Shown here piece after piece: positions 42,534-50,778 of a DNA stretch of 64,000 bases (the stretch's first letter is position 1; each line of letters starts with the position of its first letter). A program made the position numbers and the translations under genes. Source of the stretch: Bradyrhizobium sp. YR681 (GTDB lineage: Bacteria; Pseudomonadota; Alphaproteobacteria; Rhizobiales; Xanthobacteraceae). The notes below the pieces were generated by a model. It worked only from the letters and a program-made list of their open reading frames with translations, was not told the origin of the DNA and did not search any database. The stretch lies in assembly GCF_000282615.1 (NCBI RefSeq), contig NZ_AKIY01000182.1, positions 21,926-85,925 of the forward strand. The letters are read 5' to 3'.

Positions 42534-43256
42534 ATGAGAAATATTCTGAAACAGAATGATGCATTGCGCCGGGCAGTTTATTGGGCTCAATTGAAGCGCG
42601 CCCGTGCGCAGTCAGACGAAGGCTCGATCCTTGATCGCCTGGTTGCCGATGCACCCAAAACATTCGTCGAGTTCGGGTTCCACCCCACCGAGTTTAATTG
42701 CATCTCGTTTTGCAAGCGCGATGACTGGCAAGGCGCTTTGATTGATGGGAGTGAGAAGCAAGTTTCCGATGCTCGTTTTTTATATCCGAAACGGATTCGT
42801 ACGTTTCAGCGGTTTTTGACATTAGATAACATTGATATGGTCGGAGAGATTTTCCCGAAGGTTGGCGTTCTCTCCATCGACGTCGACGGCAATGACTACT
42901 GGTTCCTCGAACGATTGATCGGCATACAACCAACCATCATAGCGGTTGAGTACAATTCAACGTTCGGACTAGCCCCCATATCGACGCCGTATGATCCAGA
43001 CTTCGATCGTCACAAGATGCACGCCCGCGGCTGGTACCATGGGGCGTCAATTACAGCCCTCGCCTCACTATGTGACAAGCACGGTTATGGTCTTGAAGCT
43101 GTTTCATCCGGAGGAACAAATTTGTTCTTCCGCAGGGGTGGCACGCTAGATCCCATTAGCGCATGGAAACCCAATATGTTTAGAGAGCAATTCTCCGGAA
43201 TACCTCACGCCGACCAGTGGCATTCCGTAAAGGACCTGCCATTCGTGCATGTTTAG
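42534..43256 (+). CDS. FkbM-like methyltransferase, phage cargo gene
   Basis: The 240-residue protein has a methyltransferase-like motif I (FVEFGFHPTEFNC) and a later VLSIDVDGNDYWFLE block, the pattern seen in FkbM-type or nucleotide-sugar methyltransferases. It is encoded on the plus strand, opposite to almost all phage genes, and its DNA is clearly richer in A/T than its neighbours. GGGGAGGAG lies before the ATG. It shares a four-base overlap of stops with the tail fibre gene. This is consistent with a lysogenic-conversion gene that alters surface sugars, which is inference. Confidence 0.7.
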   Translation: MRNILKQNDALRRAVYWAQLKRARAQSDEGSILDRLVADAPKTFVEFGFHPTEFNCISFCKRDDWQGALIDGSEKQVSDARFLYPKRIRTFQRFLTLDNIDMVGEIFPKVGVLSIDVDGNDYWFLERLIGIQPTIIAVEYNSTFGLAPISTPYDPDFDRHKMHARGWYHGASITALASLCDKHGYGLEAVSSGGTNLFFRRGGTLDPISAWKPNMFREQFSGIPHADQWHSVKDLPFVHV

Positions 43257-44275
43257 ACGATGCGAATAAGCTTGTTCGCAATTATCGTCGGCTGCACGGT
43301 GCGATGGGCATTCCCACTGGTGTTATTCGACGTGACCGAAATTGAGTTGCTGCCTGTCGAAGTCAATGGCGCATTGGTGGGACCAGAATTTAGGACGATT
43401 GTGCCACCCCCGCCTGCGTTCGGGTATGATATGTACACAGCATTCTGCGTGACATTTGTCGACCCGCTCGACACGCTGATGCTTTGAGATGAGTTCACTG
43501 ATGTAATGCCGGTTGGAAGCTGGGCTAAGGAAAGTGCTAGGCTTTCTGCACCACCAATTGCTCCAACGATTGCTGCGCTTGTGCCGAAATAAGTCGAGGT
43601 TAGGCGATTAGCTGCACTCCCTCCCATATCATCCTTACCGGCGATGATACGCCCGCGGAGATCGGGAATATTGAAGGTAGTTGACCCATCCCCCGTGCCG
43701 TAGGTGGTCCCAAGGAGAGAAAATAGGGTTGAATAGGTAGTCCGCGAAATCGCCTGCCCGTATGCCAGGACGAACGAACTGTTCGGCGCTGTCATTCCGA
43801 AGAAGTCGATGCAGGACCCGATCGGCACGTTGTAAGGATTGCCGAAAACGCCATGCAGGTAAAACACACCTTGAGCCGCATTATAAGTTGCGACATAGGG
43901 CGTGCCTGCGACCATGACGCCGGCCGCGAGCTCACTCGCGGGATCCGCGCGGATCGTCTTCGTACCGAGGCCGTCCACGTTCAAACTGACATTCGGAGAC
44001 CCTGCGGTGTTCGTTATATGCGGCGTGAATGCGACGACCTGGCCGCTTAACTGCGAGAACGACTGGAAGACCTGATAGGTATTGACTGCGTAGGCCGTAC
44101 TGGTGCCGGTCGTCACGATCGCGCCGGCAGTGTCATCGCGGTATTTGGCGATCGCCGCCATCATGCCTCGCGCGGAGTCGTTGACGCTCGACGGCGACTG
44201 CCCCTCCGCCCAGTTGATCGTCGAATCTGCCGTGGCGTCGGCGGAGGCCGTTTGGGACCATTTATAGAGAGTCAT
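43253..44275 (-). CDS. Phage tail fibre protein with collar domain
   Basis: The 340-residue protein has an N-terminal WSQTASADATADSTINWAEG segment and the tail collar domain (IGSCIDFFGMTAPNSSFVLA, followed by GDGSTTFNIPDLRGRIIAG). The C-terminal part is rich in serine, threonine and asparagine and ends with a conserved IIANKLIRIV. Such fibres form host-recognition appendages. The DNA is less GC-rich than the capsid genes, as expected for a horizontally exchanged receptor-binding module. Its gene is convergent with the methyltransferase gene. Confidence 0.85.
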   Translation of the reverse strand: MTLYKWSQTASADATADSTINWAEGQSPSSVNDSARGMMAAIAKYRDDTAGAIVTTGTSTAYAVNTYQVFQSFSQLSGQVVAFTPHITNTAGSPNVSLNVDGLGTKTIRADPASELAAGVMVAGTPYVATYNAAQGVFYLHGVFGNPYNVPIGSCIDFFGMTAPNSSFVLAYGQAISRTTYSTLFSLLGTTYGTGDGSTTFNIPDLRGRIIAGKDDMGGSAANRLTSTYFGTSAAIVGAIGGAESLALSLAQLPTGITSVNSSQSISVSSGSTNVTQNAVYISYPNAGGGGTIVLNSGPTNAPLTSTGSNSISVTSNNTSGNAHRTVQPTIIANKLIRIV

Positions 44276-44349
44276 TTAGTATCCTTGATGTGAAGAGGCG
44301 ACATCATGCGTCGGCATCGTATGCTTCTAAGGCAGTCGCTGATGCGCCG

Positions 44350-44571
44350 TCAGTCCGACGGCTTCGCCTCGCTGCTGCACAGCTCGATATATTGCGCGCA
44401 GCGACATGACGGCGACCGGGCCGTGAGGAGGTTTCGGATCACGCCTGCGGGCACGCCCGGGCTCTCGCCCGCGATGCTGGCGACACGCGCGTCGATGATA
44501 CCGTCGATTTCAGCGCGCAGCTCCTCGATGCGTTCCTCAATCCTTGTCTGCCGCCGCTGCTTCGTTGCCAT
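44350..44571 (-). CDS. Small conserved phage protein
   Basis: The 73-residue product starts with a basic then acidic coiled region (RIEERIEELRAEIDGIIDARV) and ends with RNLLTARSPSCRCAQYIEL and an acidic tail. No family is recognised beyond similarity to small proteins of rhizobial phages. It overlaps the end of the 44537-45025 gene by 35 bases in another frame, which is unusual but consistent with compact phage packing. Function unknown. Confidence 0.5.
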   Translation of the reverse strand: MATKQRRQTRIEERIEELRAEIDGIIDARVASIAGESPGVPAGVIRNLLTARSPSCRCAQYIELCSSEAKPSD

Positions 44572-45025
44572 TGGTCTCTTCGTCCTTCGTTTGAGCCTCG
44601 AATGCCGCCAGCCTCTGACGAGCCGACGCAGCCTCGTTCTGAGCGCGCCGGAGCGCGCGTTCCCGCTGGGCTTCGTGCGAGGCGAGATGAACCTGGATGT
44701 CGTAGGGTAGTGTGCCGAACCGCTGCTTGAACGCCCCCGGCCAGGACCGTGGCGGCGGAATAGCGCCAATCGTGCTCATCGCGTTTGCCGCTGCGCCGCC
44801 CAGCGTGGGATCCGCCAAGCCGATCGACGCGTGCATCCGCGATATCTCGTTGACCGCCGGCCAGAGCCGGTCCATGCCAAGCGCCGCGCAGTCGGTGATG
44901 AAACGCGCAACCGATGCGGGCGTCGCCGGGCAGGCAGACACACCGTTCAGCTCACACCATTTGACGAACATCGGCGCATCACGACGTCGCGCCTGCGCGA
45001 GCGCTGTCAGCAGCGGATGGGTCAT
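44537..45025 (-). CDS. Hypothetical phage protein
   Basis: The 162-residue product has an N-terminal globular-looking part (FVKWCELNGVSACPATPASV), a conserved-looking IPPPRSWPGAFKQRF stretch, and a C-terminal coiled-coil-like region rich in alanine, arginine and glutamate. The ATG overlaps the stop of the previous gene by four bases. No function is recognised; its place between tail fibre and virion genes suggests an assembly or structural role. Confidence 0.5.
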   Translation of the reverse strand: MTHPLLTALAQARRRDAPMFVKWCELNGVSACPATPASVARFITDCAALGMDRLWPAVNEISRMHASIGLADPTLGGAAANAMSTIGAIPPPRSWPGAFKQRFGTLPYDIQVHLASHEAQRERALRRAQNEAASARQRLAAFEAQTKDEETNGNEAAAADKD

Positions 45026-45288
45026 CGCTTGGCTTTGCGCAATGCCTCATGGAGGCTGCCCATGCGGCGGCGCAAATCGACAAGCTGAACACGCCTGCGC
45101 AAGCTATGAGGACTCGAATCGATCTCTCCGCCCAGTTCGGCGTCGAACCTCTCGAGCGCCGCCACGCGCTTCTTCAACCCGTAGAGCGCAAAATTCTCCG
45201 CGATCCGCTCGGGCGACATCGGCTCACCATAGAGATTCCCGCTGATGGACTCCGCGCGTTCAACGAAATTTCGATCGTCGTCGTTCAT
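45022..45288 (-). CDS. Small hypothetical phage protein
   Basis: The 88-residue product begins MNDDDRNFVERAESISGNLY and has charged helices throughout. ATG 45288 is preferred because AGGA stands eight bases upstream; ATG 45294 is in frame but too close to AGGA. It is translationally coupled to the next gene. No family is recognised. Confidence 0.5.
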   Translation of the reverse strand: MNDDDRNFVERAESISGNLYGEPMSPERIAENFALYGLKKRVAALERFDAELGGEIDSSPHSLRRRVQLVDLRRRMGSLHEALRKAKR

Positions 45289-45406
45289 AGACATTATCCT
45301 GATTTTCGAGGCGCTCCCAAGAAGGGATGCCAGAGAGCGAGGGTGCCGCGGCCGCGCGTCTACGAGTTCGACGATGCAACGCGGCGGCTTTCTCGGAATG
45401 GAGAGC

Positions 45407-46597
45407 TCAGCGCGTTTTCCTTGCTTGATACAGAGCAACTGCATCCTTGAGATCGCCCGAGCTCGAAAGCCTGGCGCTGAGCACTCGAAGATCTTGCTGG
45501 TTGCGCTCACCTCGTCCGGCCGCCATGCCCGGCCTCTGCACCGGCGGCATCGCCTTTGCCGCGACGGTATCCCTCGCCTTCATCATCAAGCGATACTTGC
45601 CGGCGTCGTACATCATCCGCTGGAACGTCGCATTGCGCATCAGCGGCTCGCTGTCGAACAGGCGTCGCAGCTCCTCCGGCTCGATGCCGCTGGCTTTGGC
45701 CGACGCCATGATCTCCTGCGCCACAGCCTGCCTGACGTCTCTCGTCTCATCCTTGAGCAGCGTCTCCAGCCGGGCGTCCTCTGTCTTTGCAAAGGCCTGA
45801 AAGCTGCGCCGCGCGGCATCCGCCGTCCGACGCATTTCCTCATTCTGCCGGGCGCGCAGCTGCTCGCTACCCGCGACAATCGCCTGGATACGCGACAGCT
45901 TTGCGGGATCTTGCCGCGCGATTTGCGCGAGGGCTTCCGGAAGGCGTTCCGGCGCCAGCCCAACCAACTCCGGAAACTGACTGACGAAGCTCGCCTGTGC
46001 GACGCGCATGGCCGCGTCGAGACCCTCGGCATAGCTTCGCCGCGCGCGCTCCACCTCCCCCACCTTTTCCTCGAGCGCGAGGCGCACCTGCGGGTGCTGC
46101 AGGAGCTGGTCGATATCCGGATCGAGCTTGGTCGAACGTTCTCCCTCATCGCCCAACTCATCTGGCCGAACTGCGGGCTCACCGTCACGCGCGCCGCTCT
46201 CCTCGGGGCGATCAAAGCCGTAGAACTCGGACGCATCGGGGTCGTTGGCGGAAACCTCCGCGCGCAGCGCATCGATTCTTGCCGCAAGCGCCTCCGACGC
46301 CTCGCTCTCAGCCGACCGTCTGTCGCTGGCTGTTGCACTCGCATAATCTCGCGCGGCACGCCCGAGGGTCACGGCTTCGTACGCAGCGGCGGGTTTACCC
46401 TCTGCATCTGTGTATCGTCTGACGACGACCCCGGGCTGCAGATCGGGCCGCTGGTCAGCGGCCTCACGCAGGGACGCACTGTCACTGTCGATCGGATCAC
46501 GTTCCTTCTCGTGATCAGGGTCAGGCATTTCGGCATAGCCCCCGCTGGCGAGGTCAAAGGCGGCACCTGTGAGGTCGGTATCTGGCACGGTGGTCAT
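45407..46597 (-). CDS. Putative phage scaffold or virion structural protein
   Basis: The 396-residue protein is acidic, alanine-rich and largely helical, with a long probable coiled-coil region (ARIDALRAEVSANDPDAS and onwards) and a C-terminal motif of the type ARLSSSGDLKDAVALYQARK. The motif recurs in rhizobial phage proteins annotated as scaffold or internal virion components. The gene ends 119 bases before the small gene at 45288 and starts two bases after the 46600 gene. The exact role is uncertain; it is far from the capsid gene. Confidence 0.5.
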   Translation of the reverse strand: MTTVPDTDLTGAAFDLASGGYAEMPDPDHEKERDPIDSDSASLREAADQRPDLQPGVVVRRYTDAEGKPAAAYEAVTLGRAARDYASATASDRRSAESEASEALAARIDALRAEVSANDPDASEFYGFDRPEESGARDGEPAVRPDELGDEGERSTKLDPDIDQLLQHPQVRLALEEKVGEVERARRSYAEGLDAAMRVAQASFVSQFPELVGLAPERLPEALAQIARQDPAKLSRIQAIVAGSEQLRARQNEEMRRTADAARRSFQAFAKTEDARLETLLKDETRDVRQAVAQEIMASAKASGIEPEELRRLFDSEPLMRNATFQRMMYDAGKYRLMMKARDTVAAKAMPPVQRPGMAAGRGERNQQDLRVLSARLSSSGDLKDAVALYQARKTR

Positions 46598-46599
46598 GA

Positions 46600-47469
46600 C
46601 TACTTTCCAATGGCGAAGTTGAACTTGAACGGGCTCATGAGGTCGCTAATTCCGCCTGCCAGGGTCGCGAATTGATCGACGCCAGACTTCTCCTGCGTCC
46701 CGGTCGTCGTGCCATTGCTCTGAGTCCCGAGTTGGGCGATCGGCACGCCGATCTGCGCGAGCAAGTTCAGCGCCTGCACGGGAATGCCGCGTCGCTGTGC
46801 CTCCTCCGCCAGAGTAGCATTGGCTCCATAGTTCTGGGCATCAAGGGCCGATTGCGCTGCGGTCACGCCCTGGCCGCGATTGGCCAGATCGGTCTGCTGC
46901 ATCTGAGTCAAAGTGTTGGCCGTCGTGTTGCCGGCGTTATACAGCGCATTTGTCGCAGCAAGCTGGTTCGCCACGTCCTGGTTATATTGCGCGGCGATCA
47001 CCGGCGCCTCGGCAGCCGCAACGCCCCTTCCATAGGCCATCAGGTTGGCGCCGCTGAAATCACGGCCCGCGGCGGCGAACTGCGAGTTCACGTCATTGCC
47101 GACGTCCGACCGGATCTGCGCAAGCTGCGCCGCGAGCGCCGGATTTTTGCCGACCATGCTCCCGTTCGCATATGGCGTCAGCCAGTTGCGATAGGCCGCG
47201 AGGTTGTCCTGCACGTTGCTCGCCTGCGCGGTGGCGCCACCACCATTCAGCAGCGACTGTGCGTTGCCGGCGATCTGGCCCGCATAAGGATTACCCGCCG
47301 CGGCGTTGTTCTTCAGCGTATCGAGCGCCGAACTCTCCGCCGACGTCAGACCGGTGTTGTTGAGCCCCGTGCCGATCTGACCAAGCATCGTTTGCAGCGC
47401 CGGCTGCGCGGCAACCCAGGGCGCGGTCTGCGATTGCTGAGTTTGTGTAGAGGTGGATTGTCCGCCCAT
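46600..47469 (-). CDS. Putative internal virion/tail-associated protein
   Basis: The 289-residue product begins MGGQSTSTQTQQSQTAPWV and is rich in alanine, glutamine, asparagine and glycine, typical of structural or ejection proteins. Similar openings (MGxQST) are known to me from rhizobial and roseobacterial podoviruses, in the same position next to an acetyltransferase-like gene. The ATG at 47469 replaces an upstream in-frame start. A role in the tail or as an ejected internal protein is inferred. Confidence 0.55.
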   Translation of the reverse strand: MGGQSTSTQTQQSQTAPWVAAQPALQTMLGQIGTGLNNTGLTSAESSALDTLKNNAAAGNPYAGQIAGNAQSLLNGGGATAQASNVQDNLAAYRNWLTPYANGSMVGKNPALAAQLAQIRSDVGNDVNSQFAAAGRDFSGANLMAYGRGVAAAEAPVIAAQYNQDVANQLAATNALYNAGNTTANTLTQMQQTDLANRGQGVTAAQSALDAQNYGANATLAEEAQRRGIPVQALNLLAQIGVPIAQLGTQSNGTTTGTQEKSGVDQFATLAGGISDLMSPFKFNFAIGK

Positions 47470-47550
47470 AGACGATGATTCCTTGAGTTTGAGTTCGCTC
47501 TTCGCAAGCGCGAATGCTGGTCGCACCGGAAAACGGCCAATGTGAAACTT

Positions 47551-48003
47551 TCAGTCGAACGGAAAGAAAATCGGCGGCTGGACGACCTTCTCTTTTGAAG
47601 GCGTCCCTCTCGCCAACTGAACCAGGTCTTGCGGTCGGGTCTGCAGCAGCGCGGCCAGTTGCCGCGAATTGAATGGCAGCGTCCGAACACGGCCGACATC
47701 TGCATCGACGGACCGCCACGGCCGGGCATCCATGAACGGGTCCAGCGTTTGCCCGTCGGGATTGAACACGGGCGGGTTTGCGCCATTCCGTCCGCGGGAA
47801 ACGCGAGATTTCCCAAACAGCCAGTCGATCAACTCACGGCCGGTCTGAGCATGTTGCTCGTCCGATCTGGGCTGCAGCGGAAATGGGGTCGACGGCGGAA
47901 TCCCGAATGGATCGGGAGGCAACGGCGGCGGCGACCAGGGAGGAGACGTCGGCGGAACTATTCTCCAATTGCGATCCACCCGCCCGGGCCGCGTCTGCGG
48001 CAT
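47551..48003 (-). CDS. Proline-rich hypothetical protein, possible cargo
   Basis: The 150-residue product is very proline-rich near the N-terminus (PPTSPPWSPPPLPPDPFG), with no membrane segment, then GRELIDWLFGKSRVSRGRNG. Similar proline-rich openings occur in the proteins at 49613-50098 and in the middle of the 61801-63099 protein. It does not resemble a phage structural protein. No function is recognised. Confidence 0.4.
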   Translation of the reverse strand: MPQTRPGRVDRNWRIVPPTSPPWSPPPLPPDPFGIPPSTPFPLQPRSDEQHAQTGRELIDWLFGKSRVSRGRNGANPPVFNPDGQTLDPFMDARPWRSVDADVGRVRTLPFNSRQLAALLQTRPQDLVQLARGTPSKEKVVQPPIFFPFD

Positions 48004-48054
48004 CGCGCTTTCAACACCAGAACTGGGTATACGTACGTTCGGGTCTTTGAACCA

Positions 48055-48468
48055 CTACCGGAAGCGCTTGTCGATGATCGCATAGGTCTCTTCGTATCCA
48101 TCGAGAACGCGGCCCCAGCCCTTCCGTCCGAAAATTCGCACGCACCGGCAGCCCTCTGCCTCGGCGTAGTCTTCGATTCCGCGTATCAGAGATAGCCAGC
48201 GAGTCATGCCGGCACCGGCGCATGCCGTAATGACGCAGACCTTGCCCGCGTCGGTCTGCTCGAGACTTGTCGATGCCACGGCCTCGATGCCGAAGCCATT
48301 CCAGGCGATCCAGAGCAACGAGGCGCCGTCAAGAATGGCGCGCTCGATCGTGGTGAACTCCGCAAGCCCGGTCCTTGTGATCGCCCGCTTCAGGAGTGGA
48401 GCGGCAGATGACCATATCTCACGCACGCGTTTCGGATCGACACACACGAGTTGAGTGGAGGACAACAA
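48055..48468 (-). CDS. GNAT-like phage protein
   Basis: The 137-residue product resembles the small GNAT-fold proteins of rhizobial podoviruses (LLWIAWNGFGIEAVASTSL, then CVITACAGAGMTRWLSLIRG and IFGRKGWGRVLDGYEETYAI). Its function in phage is unknown; the fold is acetyltransferase-like, but catalytic activity cannot be judged. The start is uncertain: TTG 48468 is used here, and a nearby downstream GTG is possible. Confidence 0.55.
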   Translation of the reverse strand: MLSSTQLVCVDPKRVREIWSSAAPLLKRAITRTGLAEFTTIERAILDGASLLWIAWNGFGIEAVASTSLEQTDAGKVCVITACAGAGMTRWLSLIRGIEDYAEAEGCRCVRIFGRKGWGRVLDGYEETYAIIDKRFR

Positions 48469-48582
48469 ATCAGACCCCGTGTTGAATGAATGTCACGCCT
48501 GCGTGGCCTGCTCCTTGAACATCGCATTCTCCAGCATCGTCCCTGGAGGCAGCCGAACCCGGCTTGAGAGAACGGACGCGCC

Positions 48583-48834
48583 TCAGGGCGTACAATCGTC
48601 GGCGTCGTCGCGCAGAGCGACCCGCAACGGCCCGATGCGCTGACCGACTGCAATTTCCATAACAAGCTTCCCGTCGGCGCCTTCCCAGCACATGATCCGG
48701 TTGATCGAGTGCGGTGCAGCCAGAACCACAATAGCGTAGTCGCCCCGCCATATGAGTCCCCATTCTGGGCTCCGCGTAACGCGCGCCCGCTGGAATTCCC
48801 AATTGCTCCTCAAGACGAAGGGAGCGATGAGCAT
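48583..48834 (-). CDS. Small hypothetical phage protein
   Basis: The 83-residue product has a compact beta-rich pattern (GLIWRGDYAIVVLAAPHSIN and GKLVMEIAVGQRIGPL). An ATG starts it at 48834. It lies in line with the GNAT-like and structural genes on the minus strand. No function can be assigned. Confidence 0.5.
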   Translation of the reverse strand: MLIAPFVLRSNWEFQRARVTRSPEWGLIWRGDYAIVVLAAPHSINRIMCWEGADGKLVMEIAVGQRIGPLRVALRDDADDCTP

Positions 48835-48972
48835 CGTGCGGTGAACTCAGAAGGTTCATCCGCTGCGGCCTCACCGGTCGGATCCAGTGGGGGCTTCGAA
48901 AGGCGCACCTATGCGGAAGAAATGCCAGGCCGGGCCAGTCAAAATCACCTTCGCAGGTATTCAACCCGCCAG

Positions 48973-49437
48973 TCAGTGCCATGGATCAGGATCGCTGTAC
49001 CCCGAAGGTACTTCAGCCATCGCTTGTTCGTACTCGCTCATCCGCCCGAGGTTCTTGAGGCACACTGCTCGGCTTAACCTGGCATCATTAAGGAAGAATG
49101 CGTCGTTCATCTCCAAGGATAGCTCCGCTAACTCGAGATAGATGGCTTGGGCTTCATCCCAGTAGTTCTGCTCCCTCAGCGCACATGCCACCATATAAGC
49201 ACCAGCGAGAGTTCGCCGCTGTGCATTCGGACCGGATCCAAGCTGTCCGATTTTGGTCCGCAGCGCCTCCTCCACTCCGACCAATCGAGGGATCTGGTCT
49301 CTAGATACAGCCCCTCGATGCTCGCGAAGAAGGGCCTCAGCCTCGTCGTGCTGTTTGTCGAAAACCAGGGACGTGAACCTTTCTGCGACCGGGAATAATC
49401 GAATCTCCTTTGCCCACCTCGAACTGCTAGAGCGCAA
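48973..49437 (-). CDS. Hypothetical helical-repeat protein
   Basis: The 154-residue product has tetratricopeptide-like helical pairs (LAGAYMVACALREQNYWDEA, then AIYLELAELSLEMNDAFF) and ends SGYSDPDPWH. Immunity or adaptor proteins of polymorphic toxins often have such helical folds. It lies 24 bases from the small gene at 49461 on the same strand. The predicted TTG start is weak, and the true start may differ. Function unknown. Confidence 0.45.
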   Translation of the reverse strand: MRSSSSRWAKEIRLFPVAERFTSLVFDKQHDEAEALLREHRGAVSRDQIPRLVGVEEALRTKIGQLGSGPNAQRRTLAGAYMVACALREQNYWDEAQAIYLELAELSLEMNDAFFLNDARLSRAVCLKNLGRMSEYEQAMAEVPSGYSDPDPWH

Positions 49438-49460
49438 CCACCTTTGTCAGCAACACGATC

Positions 49461-49703
49461 CTACATAACCTCTTCTGGTGGTTCGTCAGCCAGACTATCG
49501 CCTGGACGTCTAGGAAGAAATTCGTTGTAGCGATCGAGGACGTTCTTCCGAATGAGGCCGGGCGGTGCCCGGTCAACGAAATCGCGCTCGCGACCGACAT
49601 CTGGAATTTCCTTCACCAACTCAAGTGACATGATTTGCTCGAGTACGTCGGACAACTCGTCGCCGCGACGCAGCTTAAGCAGGATCCGAGCCTTATCGCC
49701 CAT
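49461..49703 (-). CDS. Hypothetical small protein in a possible cargo locus
   Basis: The 80-residue product begins MGDKARILLKLRRGDELSDV and has several charged helices, ending ADEPPEEVM. It overlaps the 3' part of the 49613-50098 frame by 91 bases. The overlap is unusual, and one of the two frames may be displaced by a frameshift. No family recognised. Confidence 0.4.
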   Translation of the reverse strand: MGDKARILLKLRRGDELSDVLEQIMSLELVKEIPDVGRERDFVDRAPPGLIRKNVLDRYNEFLPRRPGDSLADEPPEEVM

Positions 49704-50098
49704 CGGTCCACTTCTTTGCTGTGCCGCTCTACGCAATCCTCGTCATCGTTGCCACGACGAACGCGGCCGTAACGAACCATCGGATAGATTCGTAGGACAT
49801 CTTCCAGGGTGGGCCACCAATCCGGCAACTGAGGTTTTGGAAGTTGTCCAACGGGACCAATTGGGGGAAAAGGACGGGGCCGCACGAGTTGCCCGAATCC
49901 AGCCTCGACAGCTGTCTGTCTGGCGTTCGCCGCGCGATCCTCTGAGAGAGCTATCTCCGATTGGCGCCCTTCATTGGATCCGAAGGTGTCCGTGGAAGAA
50001 GCAGGCAGCGCATTTTCTCCTGCGCCAGTATCTCGCGATCGCAATGTCGAGACTGTCGATAGCTGCCTGAAATTGGGATCAACGACAGTCGGTGACAT
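49613..50098 (-). CDS. Proline/arginine-rich hypothetical protein, possibly frame-disrupted
   Basis: The 161-residue product has a low-complexity N-terminal half and a proline-rich core (FGQLVRPRPFPPIGPVGQLP) followed by PDWWPTLEDVLRIYPMVRYG and an acidic, cysteine-containing tail. AAAGAG lies before the ATG at 50098. The C-terminal end after residue 140 is unlike the rest and overlaps the next gene, so a frameshift near 49.70 kb is possible. Secreted or toxin-like cargo is one reading; its function is unknown. Confidence 0.35.
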   Translation of the reverse strand: MSPTVVDPNFRQLSTVSTLRSRDTGAGENALPASSTDTFGSNEGRQSEIALSEDRAANARQTAVEAGFGQLVRPRPFPPIGPVGQLPKPQLPDWWPTLEDVLRIYPMVRYGRVRRGNDDEDCVERHSKEVDRWAIRLGSCLSCVAATSCPTYSSKSCHLSW

Positions 50099-50223
50099 CT
50101 CTTTGCCGGCAGCGCGAAACGGACTTGCGACGGCGTCCGCTCTCCTGGGGAAAGGCCTCTGCAAACAAAACCGCCGGAGCAGAAGCGGTCCTCGCATTGG
50201 CCGGGCGTACCAGCGTTGTCGCG

Positions 50224-50313
50224 TCATGCGAGGGATAAAAATTGCGCCAGATCCCTCGTATCGCGATACGATTGAGGGCCGAAGTGAGAGTCGAGAACAT
50301 TTGGGTTGGCCAT
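50224..50313 (-). pseudogene. Possible N-terminal remnant of a disrupted gene (29 codons)
   Basis: A short frame starts at ATG 50313, with AGAAGGGATAA directly upstream, and reads MANPNVLDSHFGPQSYRDT before stopping at 50224. The good ribosome site and its position just before the low-complexity 50098 frame suggest that it was the start of a larger gene now split by a frameshift. It may equally be a chance short frame. Confidence 0.3.
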
Positions 50314-50463
50314 GAATTATCCCTTCTGCATTTGGATTTCGTGACAATGATGAATGAGAGCAGACGCAGATCTTCATTGCGTCGACACGCTTTTGCATTG
50401 CCGACGACGTTCGAAGGTCGAATTACTCAGATGGATTCTGGAACTGGCTTGGCTTTACAGCCC

Positions 50464-50778
50464 TCAGCCCACCACCGCATACAAAAACACCCGCCCTGTC
50501 GTCGCGGAGTTCGCGTGCGTGATCGTGAACGAACCATTCGCGACGGCGCTGACGTACATCGTCCCGCTGCCGACCTCAGTCGCCGCATTCGCTGACGCCG
50601 GCACCAGGATCGGCACCGACCCCGCAGCGCAGTTCGCCGTCGTCACCGTCGTGCTCGAAGCGCCCGTCGCCAATGTCACGCTGCCGACTGCGTTCGACCG
50701 TCCCGCTGCGAGCTGCTGGATCGCGAGCACGATCTTCTTCAGGTCCGTTTCGGTGATGCCGGGAACGTAAGCCGTCAT
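50464..50778 (-). CDS. Small phage structural protein
   Basis: The 104-residue protein begins MTAYVPGITETDLKKIVLAI and has alternating serine/threonine/alanine-rich beta segments (GSVTLATGASSTTVTTANC). It follows the stop of the 50775 gene with an ATGA overlap. The composition suggests a small surface or tail-associated component. No family recognised. Confidence 0.5.
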   Translation of the reverse strand: MTAYVPGITETDLKKIVLAIQQLAAGRSNAVGSVTLATGASSTTVTTANCAAGSVPILVPASANAATEVGSGTMYVSAVANGSFTITHANSATTGRVFLYAVVG

